From: a virus
Length of the DNA stretch: 36,796 nucleotides
Virus record (IMG/VR): IMGVR_UViG_3300020195_000087
Span: 1-36,796 of that record
Reading direction: 5' to 3' (one strand)
In this document: piece after piece, positions 23,068 through 30,143 of the stretch
Position numbering within the stretch: position 1 is the first letter of the stretch
Layout: the number at the start of each line of letters is the position of its first letter
The notes under the pieces: model-generated
What the model was told of the DNA's origin: nothing
Seen by the model: only the letters and a program-made list of their open reading frames with translations
The model's database searches: none
Position numbers and translations under genes: made by a program

Positions 23068-25640
23068 TGACATTTACATACTCCGAGCTTATTGAAAACC
23101 CAAGCTCCGAGAAAGGTTTACTTGCCCATATAGAACCAGCCCAGAGAATTTTAGAATGGACCAATCACGCAGGGAACGTATGGAAAAAAGTTGTCCCGTT
23201 TTATGTCATACGAATCAAGCAAGACACTACCGAGGCAATTAAAGTAACTACACTTGCAAGCGTAAACGCCGCTGGAAAATTCTTCTTTGAAGGATCAACA
23301 AAAACTTTATACTACTGGGCGAACGGGAACATTGACCCATCACTAGATCTAACTATAGCTTTCTACCGTATAGGCTTTTCAAGTTTTCCATTTATAGGTC
23401 CTATAGATGACACCGATGAAAAAGAAATAGAATATTACCCCATCATAAAGGGCACCTCGAGATTCTCCCACAAGTTAGATCACGTTGATCAAGTAGGAAT
23501 ATCGTTAAGTTCATCAAGTAAACTAACCTTCATTTTAGAAGATTTCTTTTTAGAAAATTACGATCTTCTATACTGGGAAAATAAGAGATGCCGCGTTTAT
23601 TCTCATTTTCCACAACTAGCATATTCTGAAAAAAGAATATATTTTGACGGAAGGGTTGAAGATAAGTCTATTAGTGGAAATGACATAGGCTTAACCATTA
23701 AAGATTTCTTGGATGTCTTGAAAGAGAATGTTGAGTCGGAAGTATTCACAGAGGCTGACGGTGAGTTGGCCGCAACTTATCTAGGTAATGCCAAACGTAG
23801 AGTTTACGGGAGGGTAACCGGGCTAAGAGCTATTTCTTTAAATCAAACACTTATTGGGTTTAATGCCTCTGGAACATTCACCGCCGAGGTAGGCGGCACT
23901 ACTGTAACAGGCGTGGCCTCATCTTTATTAAATGAATTAAGTTTTGAGGATGAGGTTTTATTTGGCGAGGACAAATACAAAGTCCAAGACATAACTAGCG
24001 ACACGTCTTTTACAGTCTCTGAAGTAATTGATGTCCCTATTATATCCGCTAGCATGATTATTACTCCCATTGTTAAATCAATAAGGACTGGTAGAAATAC
24101 CGATTTTTTAATTTCTGGCCATGCGCTCAAGCAAGCGTCTAGCACGATTACAGAAGTCATTCAGAGAAATAGATTCAGACTTGCAAACGCTCAAGATTTT
24201 ACCGCTGGGGATTTTGTCTCTATCGGATCGTTCACCAGAGAAATAAGAAGGGTGTCCACTGATAACGTTATTACTACAACTCAAACATTAACCGTCGATC
24301 CCGCTATAGGAGCAATCGTTTCGAAAAATCCAGTTCAAAGGGTTTTTGGTAACGGACTTGAATATATTATAGATAGAGATTACACGGTAAATAATTTAAC
24401 CACTGGCTGTAAACTTATCATGAATCCACTAGCAGAGTTTAATATATCTACAGAGTTAAACCTTGGCGGTAATGCAACCTTTACCAATGGTTCCAGGACG
24501 GTAGCATTCACAGGTATTGAAGTTGCTACAAACTTTAAGGCAAGAGACTGGGTGAGGCCTAATAGTGTTTCACTCCAAATTTGGTATGAGATATTAAAAA
24601 TTGACCAGGCACTTAACACTATAACACTTAGAGTCCCATTCGTGGGCGCGTACGCGGGCGAGACAAAACACAAAAGCATCTCTGGCATAGGTGACGACAC
24701 AATAATAACGGTCGAATGTTTTGGTGCCACGGATGATGGCACTCCTTCTGGCATTCATTTAAAGACCGCCTCGCAGATAGTTCAGAACCTCATGGAGCAA
24801 TCCGGTGTTATTAATGAATTAAATCAAGACTCCTTTGAGCTTGCTAATGAGATGGCCCCGCAACTTATGAGCTTGGCCATACCTTTTGAGTTCAATAGCA
24901 AGATGCCGCAACTACAAGAAGTATTTGAGAAAATAAATAAAACCGTATTTGGAAGCTTGCACTACAATACTAATTTTGAAATAGAATATAATATTTTAAG
25001 CCCTGACAAGCCGGACACTCTCCCGTCTGAAGTCATTACAGATTCAGACATTATCAGTTGGTCAATTAATTCTACCTCTAAGAATATAGTTAAAAATCTG
25101 ATTGCAAGTTACAAGCATCAAGACGCCGATAGGTTTACAGGCGAGAAGTCGGCCAGTGTTATCGAATACACTAATGATATAGTAAATAAAATAATTGAAA
25201 GCACGGCCTTTGAGGAGATGGACATATATTTATGGTACACCCAGGATGCAGAGACAATGATCCAGCGAAAGAGTTATATCAATGAAGTCTCTCAAAGCAT
25301 TATTGTTATAAAGGCACCGATTAAATACGCATCCAAGAGCATCAATGACAAGTTACTTGTTAAATTCGATAGACTATTTGGGCGCTTTGGAAGTCAACTA
25401 GATGGACTTGATAAGCGCAAAATATGTATAATCTCGGGAGTGGACAAGGATGATTCATCAGTTACCATTGAAGCAGATGACCTGGGTAACATTTGGAATC
25501 GGACCGCCAATGTTGCAGCTAATTCATCCTTAGACTTTTCGCTTGCTGGCGATGAAAGAATTATGAATGGTTACATTACAGATAGTGACGAATTGATAGA
25601 TAATTTACAGGCAACTTACAGGTTGAATCTAATAGGGTAA
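23067..25640 (+). CDS. large tail hub / tip attachment protein
   Basis: An 857-residue protein, the largest in the window. The first 230 residues (IEPAQRILEWTNHAGNVWKKVVPFYVI; FILEDFFLENY; DGRVEDKSI) resemble tail hub or baseplate openings seen in siphoviruses. Residues about 235-560 hold several similar beta modules (FTAEVGGTTVTG, NRFRLANAQDFTAGDFVSIG, NATFTNGSRTVAFTG), each with a 'T/N-G...V.F' turn, likely inserted barrels. The C-terminal third is less repetitive. It probably forms the tip hub that carries fibres and starts infection. Confidence 0.7.
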   Translation: MTFTYSELIENPSSEKGLLAHIEPAQRILEWTNHAGNVWKKVVPFYVIRIKQDTTEAIKVTTLASVNAAGKFFFEGSTKTLYYWANGNIDPSLDLTIAFYRIGFSSFPFIGPIDDTDEKEIEYYPIIKGTSRFSHKLDHVDQVGISLSSSSKLTFILEDFFLENYDLLYWENKRCRVYSHFPQLAYSEKRIYFDGRVEDKSISGNDIGLTIKDFLDVLKENVESEVFTEADGELAATYLGNAKRRVYGRVTGLRAISLNQTLIGFNASGTFTAEVGGTTVTGVASSLLNELSFEDEVLFGEDKYKVQDITSDTSFTVSEVIDVPIISASMIITPIVKSIRTGRNTDFLISGHALKQASSTITEVIQRNRFRLANAQDFTAGDFVSIGSFTREIRRVSTDNVITTTQTLTVDPAIGAIVSKNPVQRVFGNGLEYIIDRDYTVNNLTTGCKLIMNPLAEFNISTELNLGGNATFTNGSRTVAFTGIEVATNFKARDWVRPNSVSLQIWYEILKIDQALNTITLRVPFVGAYAGETKHKSISGIGDDTIITVECFGATDDGTPSGIHLKTASQIVQNLMEQSGVINELNQDSFELANEMAPQLMSLAIPFEFNSKMPQLQEVFEKINKTVFGSLHYNTNFEIEYNILSPDKPDTLPSEVITDSDIISWSINSTSKNIVKNLIASYKHQDADRFTGEKSASVIEYTNDIVNKIIESTAFEEMDIYLWYTQDAETMIQRKSYINEVSQSIIVIKAPIKYASKSINDKLLVKFDRLFGRFGSQLDGLDKRKICIISGVDKDDSSVTIEADDLGNIWNRTANVAANSSLDFSLAGDERIMNGYITDSDELIDNLQATYRLNLIG

Positions 25641-25643
25641 ATC

Positions 25644-26147
25644 ATGGCGTTTATATCCATAGCAAACTCATTTATAACCGTTGGCCGTGCAATTAAGCGC
25701 GAACTATGGCTGCTTGTTAAAGATGACCTGGATGATCTAGACACTAGGCAGACAGCGATTGAAGCCGTTACTCAAAAAATAGTTGTCATCGATGAGATAT
25801 TTCTAGGGTTAAGTCAGTACGCGGGAACAACAGCATTGACCGAAGTTATATCCTTTAGAGCGCCCCTTGATTTTAATTTAATAACCTTTGAAGTAACACA
25901 AGTTACGGCCGGTACCTCTGGAAACCTAGAAATGGATTTAAAGGTCGGAGCAAGCCATGCGTCGTTGGTTTCCTATATGACCACAAGACCGTTATTAAGT
26001 TTTTCGGCCGGCAACAATGCTATTAGTTCTAACCAATTATTTTCGCAAACACTTGTAAATGAGGGTGAATACATAACAATAGACATCACTAGCATCCAAG
26101 TGGGACAAAGAAGAGTTCAAGTTTTAATTTTAGGTGAACCAGCTTAA
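25644..26147 (+). CDS. tail fibre-associated protein, 167 residues
   Basis: The opening (ITVGRAIKRELWLLVKDDLDDLDTR) with a following helix is a passage I know from phage tail proteins near the host-binding end. The rest is beta-rich (FEVTQVTAGTSGNLEMDLKV, SISTR-like strands) and suggests a small globular tip domain. It starts three bases after the hub stop. Probably part of the tail tip or a fibre. Confidence 0.65.
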   Translation: MAFISIANSFITVGRAIKRELWLLVKDDLDDLDTRQTAIEAVTQKIVVIDEIFLGLSQYAGTTALTEVISFRAPLDFNLITFEVTQVTAGTSGNLEMDLKVGASHASLVSYMTTRPLLSFSAGNNAISSNQLFSQTLVNEGEYITIDITSIQVGQRRVQVLILGEPA

Positions 26148-26158
26148 GGAGTTTTTTT

Positions 26159-26680
26159 ATGTTTTTACCGTGGAATCAGAACCCAGCATCATCATCAATA
26201 AATTCTGGGTTAACAACTTTAAACTCTAGCCAGTATGCTAGGGTAACCCCGCATCATCCTACCTTTAATTATGGCGGAGTCTATCCTTTTCAGCTATTGG
26301 ACTTATCAGGAGTGGGCGTTTCATCTATCTCACCAGCAACGGTGATAGGTAATGCATCATCTACACACGCTGGCGCAAGGATAATTAAAATTCAATTTAC
26401 ATTAGTAGGTGGCGCTCCCGTTTTAAATATAAAATATAATGTCATTAATCCGGCCACTGGTTCAATTGTAACTTATACCGCAGCATCTTATAGCACTTCG
26501 GGCACTCGCTATCATACTGTGCCCGAGGGAGTTATTGTAAGCGTTGATTGCACAGGCGGGACATTCACCCATGTTATCCAATTCTTGAAAGAGGCCAGCG
26601 GGTTTATTTGGGTTCCACCTAGCAGTAATATGCTTAGTGATCTAGGAACATATAGCGTTGAGAAATATAACGTAATTTAA
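26159..26680 (+). CDS. hypothetical tail protein, 173 residues
   Basis: Not recognised. Beta-rich with short Gly/Ser loops and a hydrophilic N terminus; no enzymatic motif. It has a clear ribosome site (AAGGAG) and stands between the tail genes and the lysis cassette, so it may be a last tail-tip or fibre component. Confidence 0.6.
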   Translation: MFLPWNQNPASSSINSGLTTLNSSQYARVTPHHPTFNYGGVYPFQLLDLSGVGVSSISPATVIGNASSTHAGARIIKIQFTLVGGAPVLNIKYNVINPATGSIVTYTAASYSTSGTRYHTVPEGVIVSVDCTGGTFTHVIQFLKEASGFIWVPPSSNMLSDLGTYSVEKYNVI

Positions 26681-26689
26681 AGGAGTCCT

Positions 26690-26986
26690 ATGGAAAATTC
26701 ACCTGAATTATTAGTAAAGATTTCTGCCATTATGGGTAACATGCCAGAGTGGATTCAAGTCTCTCTCACTATGCTTGGCGCTTTAGTTGTATTTGCCACT
26801 GCGGCCGTGAGGCTTACACCGTCTAAAAAAGATGATTTAATTATTAGTAAAATTGCTTCTTCCTGGTCGAAGATATTAATGTTTTTACCAACACTAGGAA
26901 TCAATCCAAAAACTAAAAAGATGCAAGAGGCTCTCGAAGAAGTGAAAGAAAACATCAAGGTGAAAGATGTCCCCCCTTCTTCTTAA
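26690..26986 (+). CDS. probable holin, 98 residues
   Basis: One membrane segment at residues 21-43 (WIQVSLTMLGALVVFATAAV), followed by RLTPSKKDD and KILMFLPTLGINPKTKKMQEALEE, a combination I recognise from putative phage holins or holin-like proteins encoded near endolysins. The C-terminal part is helical and charged. Holins open the inner membrane and set lysis timing. A strong ribosome site (AAAGGAG) precedes ATG 26690. Other lysis genes follow directly. Confidence 0.7.
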   Translation: MENSPELLVKISAIMGNMPEWIQVSLTMLGALVVFATAAVRLTPSKKDDLIISKIASSWSKILMFLPTLGINPKTKKMQEALEEVKENIKVKDVPPSS

Positions 26987-27176
26987 GACACTAATTCAAC
27001 TCATACCACAAATAATATCTTTGGTTAAACTTGCTAACGAGAGACTGAAACAAGGTGCTAAGATCGATGAAATCAAACGCGCATTTGAGAAAATTGACGA
27101 AGCGTTTAAGCTCGATGACAGGGCGGAAGGTAGTCGCAGGCTTAATAATCTGTGGAATAATCCTGACGATAAGTAA
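26967..27176 (+). CDS. small helical lysis-cassette protein
   Basis: A 69-residue protein starting inside the holin gene (20-base overlap) with AAGG upstream. The N-terminal stretch (LLLKTLIQLIPQIISLVKLAN) is a hydrophobic, amphipathic helix, followed by a charged helix (AKIDEIKRAFEKIDEAF) and RAEGSRRLNNLW. I recall similar short proteins next to holins in other phages, without known function. The next gene overlaps it out of frame. Confidence 0.6.
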   Translation: MSPLLLKTLIQLIPQIISLVKLANERLKQGAKIDEIKRAFEKIDEAFKLDDRAEGSRRLNNLWNNPDDK

Positions 27177-27411
27177 TTGCTCTCATCTTAATAAAAAGCA
27201 TAGGCAACGACCGCGCATAGACTGGTATAATTCAGATTTCAAGGCCGTTGGCATTATCAAGAAAAATGATTTATTCCCTAATAAGCAAAAAGATATAGTG
27301 CAATGCGATCAGCCAGAATTTAATCAATTTACTTGCATAAGCGCCTCAGACCTTCGTAGGCTCATGGAATACATTCACGAGCTTGAATATAGCAAAGTGA
27401 GAAGTTATTAA
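27115..27411 (+). CDS. probable lipoprotein of the lysis cassette
   Basis: A 98-residue protein. From ATG 27115 the sequence is a short basic start, a hydrophobic core (VVAGLIICGIILTIS) and Cys22, a signal-peptide II pattern though Asn precedes the Cys instead of Gly/Ala/Ser. Upstream in-frame starts (GTG 27055, ATG 27067) would add a long basic arm. The gene overlaps the previous one out of frame by 62 bases, as in Rz/Rz1 pairs, but the overlapping partner lacks a clear coiled coil, so this is only an analogy. The end overlaps the endolysin frame. Confidence 0.55.
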   Translation: MTGRKVVAGLIICGIILTISNCSHLNKKHRQRPRIDWYNSDFKAVGIIKKNDLFPNKQKDIVQCDQPEFNQFTCISASDLRRLMEYIHELEYSKVRSY

Positions 27412-27802
27412 GCTCTACTTTACTTTCAAAGATGGCATCAACCCAAAGGACTTGGAGAAATTGAATCCTTGCTTATACATTATCTTTTCTTTTTATCTGG
27501 CATACGCCCAGAAATATGAGTTACCCGCCACTATAACGTCTATCATGGATGAGGTAACCGGTAGAGTTTCGAGTACGCACGCGGAAGGACGCGCTATTGA
27601 TGGCCGCTCTGTAGGGTGGAGCGATTTACACATTAAAAAATTCACAGCTTTGGCCAATGATAAATTTAAAGATATCGCTGCCATAAGTTCGGCCGATGGC
27701 ACTCCTCGCGCGGTGGTATGGCATGACATAGGACTAGGTAGTCATTTTCATTTTCAGTGCAGGCGCAATGCTGACGTTGCTAAACTTGTAGGCATTTTTT
27801 AA
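27407..27802 (+). CDS. M15-type peptidase endolysin
   Basis: The motif RVSSTHAEGRAID has the zinc ligands His58 and Asp65 (counted from 27407), and GLGSHFHF carries His115 of the final HxH. This is the layout of M15/VanY-type peptidases that cut peptide cross-links in the cell wall. There is no wall-binding domain. No ATG opens the frame: from the ATT at 27407 it reads MKLYFTFKDGINPKDLEKLN, which matches the family's N terminus, while the first standard start, TTG 27452, would lose those 15 residues. ATT 27407 overlaps the preceding stop (ATTAA). The next gene starts in TAATG. Confidence 0.75.
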   Translation: MKLYFTFKDGINPKDLEKLNPCLYIIFSFYLAYAQKYELPATITSIMDEVTGRVSSTHAEGRAIDGRSVGWSDLHIKKFTALANDKFKDIAAISSADGTPRAVVWHDIGLGSHFHFQCRRNADVAKLVGIF

Positions 27803-28218
27803 TGTTTGAAACGTTTATAAAACTTGTAGAAAGTTTAGGCCTAGCGGGGATATCCATCTTCATGATTAAGCGATTTGTCTCGAAAACAGATGAGTCATTT
27901 AAAGATATTAGTAAAGAAATGAGGTTGCTAAAAATAGAAATAATCTCTTTCAGAAAAGAGTTATCTTCAACCATGGCGGACTTAAACGGCGTACTAGTTG
28001 AACATGCCAGCGATATTTCATCGAGTAGAGAAAATCTTAAATCAGTTAAGGAATCATTAATTGATATAAAAAATAAAATAGATGCAGCTCATCAAGTAAA
28101 TGAAACTGACCATGGTTCTGTCCTTTGGCTGCAAGATGAAGTTAGAAAACACAAAGAGCATTTTCTTAAGATTAAAGACGTTTTGAAAGTGCATAACAAT
28201 AAACTCAAAAAAGAATAA
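27802..28218 (+). CDS. membrane-anchored coiled-coil lysis protein
   Basis: A 138-residue protein with a short hydrophobic segment (residues about 8-24, SLGLAGISIFMIK) and a long helical, charged remainder with heptad character (FKDISKEMRLLKIEI, LKSVKESLIDIKNKI). This layout fits an inner-membrane spanin (Rz-like) or a holin/antiholin-type accessory. It starts in TAATG with the endolysin stop and is the last gene before the hairpin at 28231. Confidence 0.55.
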   Translation: MFETFIKLVESLGLAGISIFMIKRFVSKTDESFKDISKEMRLLKIEIISFRKELSSTMADLNGVLVEHASDISSSRENLKSVKESLIDIKNKIDAAHQVNETDHGSVLWLQDEVRKHKEHFLKIKDVLKVHNNKLKKE

Positions 28219-28230
28219 GGGCCATCCATG

Positions 28231-28280
28231 GCCGCGACAACCTTCCCTGGTAAATTTATTATACCAGGGGGCTACGCGGC
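28231..28280. terminator. large stem-loop between convergent operons
   Basis: CCCTGGTA (28245-28252) pairs with TACCAGGG (28262-28269) around nine bases, and an outer GCCGCG (28231-28236) pairs with CGCGGC (28275-28280). There is no clean U run on either strand. The site separates the rightward lysis genes from the leftward operon, so it may stop transcription from both sides. Confidence 0.5.
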
Positions 28281-28459
28281 TAACTATTTAAAATATATTC
28301 TATAGTTTCCCAAGCTAAATCTTTATTAAAATTATCTTCTTTATGACCATGAGCAAATTGCTCATATTCAATTAAGGCATTTATTTGGTCAATGGGATCT
28401 TCCCATGGTATATCTCTTTCTTCTAATAATATTTTTCGTTTAATATTATAATTTTCCAT
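28280..28459 (-). CDS. hypothetical protein, 59 residues
   Basis: Last gene of the leftward operon. The start ATG 28457-28459 follows AAAAAAGG with good spacing and lies 14 bases inside the previous gene. The sequence is acidic and helical (ERDIPWEDPIDQINALIEYEQ, NKDLAWETIEYILN). Not recognised. Being coupled to an antitoxin-like gene makes a partner role conceivable, but nothing else supports it. Confidence 0.6.
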   Translation of the reverse strand: MENYNIKRKILLEERDIPWEDPIDQINALIEYEQFAHGHKEDNFNKDLAWETIEYILNS

Positions 28460-28691
28460 CGGTAACCTTTTTTAATACTTCTTTAATTTCTGAGTTTCTT
28501 AAAATATCAATAGGCTTGCCGCCCACAGATGCGCAGTATTCATTCAGCCATCTTATGGTTGTCTCTTGACCCCAACCCATATTATCTCGGGCGATATCTA
28601 TAATTATTTTGATCTTATTATTTATCTCGCAATCACATTTAGAAAGACCTTCTTCGCAAGCTGGGCACGTGATTGAATTATTTTTAATCAT
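28446..28691 (-). CDS. MbcA/ParS/Xre-type antitoxin-like protein with cysteine cluster
   Basis: An 81-residue protein starting in the TAATG overlap with the last array gene. Four cysteines at residues 9-21 (CPAC, CDC) could bind zinc. Residues 37-81 (MGWGQETTIRWLNEY, GGKPIDIL, VLKKVTDG) match the toxin-binding domain of MbcA/ParS/Xre (DUF2384) antitoxins: WLN, then G-K-P-ID-L, then a last helix. No RES-type toxin is nearby, so it is either a solitary antitoxin or a domain reused for another role. Confidence 0.6.
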   Translation of the reverse strand: MIKNNSITCPACEEGLSKCDCEINNKIKIIIDIARDNMGWGQETTIRWLNEYCASVGGKPIDILRNSEIKEVLKKVTDGKL

Positions 28692-28900
28692 TATTTAACC
28701 CTGCTTTCAAACCTTGATTCTGACCATGACCGTGACCGTGACCGTGACCATGACCGTGAAACTGACCATGACCGTGACCATGACCATGTCCGTGACCCTG
28801 ACCATGACCGTGACCATGACCATGACCATGACCCTGAACGTGACCGTGACCATGACCGTGACCGTGGTAAATAATTAGCTCGGAACATTACTGCATTCAT
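28691..28900 (-). CDS. Ser-Arg/Ser-Trp repeat protein, unit A
   Basis: A 69-residue protein. The N terminus [12 protein letters not shown] and C terminus RFESRVK are conserved among five tandem genes; the middle 50 residues alternate serine with Arg, Trp or Gly. The start overlaps the stop of unit B (TAATG) and the stop overlaps the start of the antitoxin-like gene (TAATG). Strongly basic and aromatic; probably disordered. Confidence 0.65.
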   Translation of the reverse strand: MNAVMFRANYLPRSRSWSRSRSGSWSWSWSRSWSGSRTWSWSRSWSVSRSWSRSRSRSWSESRFESRVK

Positions 28901-29097
28901 TATTTAACCCTACTTTCAAACCTTAACCCTGACCATGACCTCGACCCTGACCGTGACCATGACCATGACCATGACCCTGAACGTGACCCTGACCGTGAAA
29001 CTGACCATGACCGTGACCATGACCGTGACCGTGACCGTGACCATGACCGTGACCATGATTGGGGTAAATAAGTAGCTCGCAATATTACAGCATTCAT
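28900..29097 (-). CDS. Ser-Arg/Ser-Trp repeat protein, unit B
   Basis: A 65-residue protein: [14 protein letters not shown], about 43 residues of alternating Ser with Arg, Trp, Gly or Val, then GLRFESRVK. The open frame extends upstream to 29163, but ATG 29095-29097 matches the paralogues and lies in a TAATG overlap with unit C. It is the closest relative of unit A in both ends. Confidence 0.65.
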   Translation of the reverse strand: MNAVILRATYLPQSWSRSWSRSRSRSWSRSWSVSRSGSRSGSWSWSWSRSGSRSWSGLRFESRVK

Positions 29098-29216
29098 TAT
29101 TTCACCTGACTTCCAAATCTTGACCGTGACCCTGACCGTGACCATGATTGTGATCTTGACCATCCTTTTAGCCCTGGCACAATTAAATAATTAGCTCGCA
29201 ATATTGCTGCGTTCAT
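29097..29216 (-). CDS. Ser-Arg/Ser-Trp repeat protein, unit C (short)
   Basis: A 39-residue protein, the shortest of the family: MNAAILRANYLIVPGLKGW, then about eight Ser-X dipeptides and FGSQVK. It shares its N terminus and upstream DNA with unit D through the 112-base exact repeat and looks like a deleted copy. Start overlaps unit D (ATGA), stop overlaps unit B (TAATG). Confidence 0.6.
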   Translation of the reverse strand: MNAAILRANYLIVPGLKGWSRSQSWSRSGSRSRFGSQVK

Positions 29217-29271
29217 TGTTTCGCCCTGCTTTCAAATCTTAACCCTGATCTTGACCTCGACCATGAACATG
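29160..29271. repeat. 112-base perfect direct repeat, copy 1
   Basis: Identical, by reading base for base, to 29363-29474 (offset 203). It covers the N-terminal part of one mini-gene, the coupled junction and the C-terminal part of the next, so exchange between the copies would add or delete exactly one gene. Confidence 0.9.
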
Positions 29272-29419
29272 ACCCTGACACTGCCCCTGAACCTGACCAT
29301 GATTGTGATCTTGACCATGACCATGATTGTGATCTTAACCATGACCATGATTGTGATCTTGGCCATCCTTTTAGCCCTGGCACAATTAAATAATTAGCTC
29401 GCAATATTGCTGCGTTCAT
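29213..29419 (-). CDS. Ser-Arg/Ser-Trp repeat protein, unit D
   Basis: A 68-residue protein: MNAAILRANYLIVPGLKGW, then Ser-Gln/Trp/Arg repeats less regular than in A and B, ending GLRFESRAKQ. In the C-terminal codons TAATG has changed to CAATGA, so the stop is now the TGA inside the next ATGA, two bases later, and coupling is kept. The N-terminal 19 residues equal those of unit C. Confidence 0.65.
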   Translation of the reverse strand: MNAAILRANYLIVPGLKGWPRSQSWSWLRSQSWSWSRSQSWSGSGAVSGSCSWSRSRSGLRFESRAKQ

Positions 29420-29474
29420 TGTTTCGCCCTGCTTTCAAATCTTAACCCTGATCTTGACCTCGACCATGAACATG
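29363..29474. repeat. 112-base perfect direct repeat, copy 2
   Basis: Second copy of the repeat at 29160-29271. The surrounding hexanucleotide tracts have diverged, which places the duplication after the array arose but before its latest slippage. Confidence 0.9.
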
Positions 29475-29580
29475 GCCATGACCCTGATTCTGATCGTGAC
29501 CATGACCGTGCCCGTAACCATGTCCGTGATCGTGACCATGATCGGGGTAAATAAGTAGCTCGCAACATTACTGCATTCAT
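29416..29580 (-). CDS. Ser-Arg/Ser-Trp repeat protein, unit E
   Basis: A 54-residue protein and the first in the array: MNAVMLRATYLPRS, a more degenerate repeat (Arg, Trp, Leu, Ala, Pro and Cys interrupt the serines) and GLRFESRAKQ. It starts in TAATG with the 109-residue protein and ends in ATGA with unit D. The larger number of substitutions suggests an older copy. Confidence 0.6.
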   Translation of the reverse strand: MNAVMLRATYLPRSWSRSRTWLRARSWSRSESGSWPCSWSRSRSGLRFESRAKQ

Positions 29581-29909
29581 TATTTAACTGTGGTAACTAG
29601 TTCTGAAATTTCAGTGGCATCCACAATCGCACCCAAGGACACAATGCAGTCGTTTTTGAAAGGCTCAACTTCATTAAATTTATTTTGATCAATTAGAGCT
29701 TCAGAAAAGCGGCCGGTGTCAGCTATCCAGGCAGCTTGGGCCACTACTAAAAAGTTTTCATAAACTTCTTTTACTTGCCCACTAATTGTCATTGTTACAG
29801 TTCTGATTAAATAGTTTTTGCCAGCAATGAAAGGCGTTTTCACGCTTCTTTGTCCTATCAAGTTAGATAATTCTTTGATCTGCCCATAAGTTAAGTCATT
29901 CAGGTTCAT
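29580..29909 (-). CDS. conserved phage protein of unknown function, 109 residues
   Basis: The pattern NLNDLTYGQIKEL, then GKNYLIRTVTMTISG, AAWIADTGRFSEAL and EVEPF...DATEIS is one I recognise from recurring phage hypothetical proteins, with no function attached. Mixed alpha/beta, no membrane segment. It has an excellent ribosome site (AAGGAG), the best in the leftward operon after its first gene, and ends in TAATG with the first repeat gene. High translation here would feed all five array genes. Confidence 0.7.
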   Translation of the reverse strand: MNLNDLTYGQIKELSNLIGQRSVKTPFIAGKNYLIRTVTMTISGQVKEVYENFLVVAQAAWIADTGRFSEALIDQNKFNEVEPFKNDCIVSLGAIVDATEISELVTTVK

Positions 29910-29945
29910 TTCGTTCTCCTTGTTGGTGCTATAGAAAGCACGTTA

Positions 29946-30143
29946 TTATTCTTTTTTCAGCTCCTTCAATAAATTTTCTGTCGATAATATGTAGAAATAA
30001 AAATTCCTTAAGTGCAACCTGAAATCTCTCAAGCTTTTACCTTGTTCTTTGCAGCAAGCAACCCAGGTTTCATCGTCGGGCATATCCCTATCATCTCTTT
30101 TGAATGCCTTTATTAATCTTATTATTGCATCTAGGTCATCCAT
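29946..30143 (-). CDS. hypothetical protein, 65 residues
   Basis: Not recognised. Acidic start (MDDLDAIIRLIKAF) and helical throughout, with a CC pair at the middle. ATG 30143 shares its A with the previous TGA (TGATG); a GTG one codon earlier is also possible. A 36-base gap separates it from the next gene. Confidence 0.6.
   Translation of the reverse strand: MDDLDAIIRLIKAFKRDDRDMPDDETWVACCKEQGKSLRDFRLHLRNFYFYILSTENLLKELKKE

Larger units (their letters stand above)
28705..29550. repeat. hexanucleotide array, (GACCRT)-like
   Basis: On the + strand the tract is built from words like GACCATGACCGTGACC with period six, interrupted every 100-200 bases by conserved gene-end DNA. On the - strand it reads TCACGG/TCATGG, that is Ser-Arg/Ser-Trp. 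Length changes by whole units keep frame. There are at least five tracts, one per mini-gene. Confidence 0.9.

Noticed and set aside
28900-29163. Longer 87-residue version of unit B starting at 29163
   Set aside because: The extra N terminus is read from the repeat tract of unit C in another frame; the ATG at 29097 matches all paralogues and the TAATG junction.
28705-29550. CRISPR-like repeat array
   Set aside because: The repeat period is six bases with no unique spacers of constant length, and the tract is coding on the - strand.
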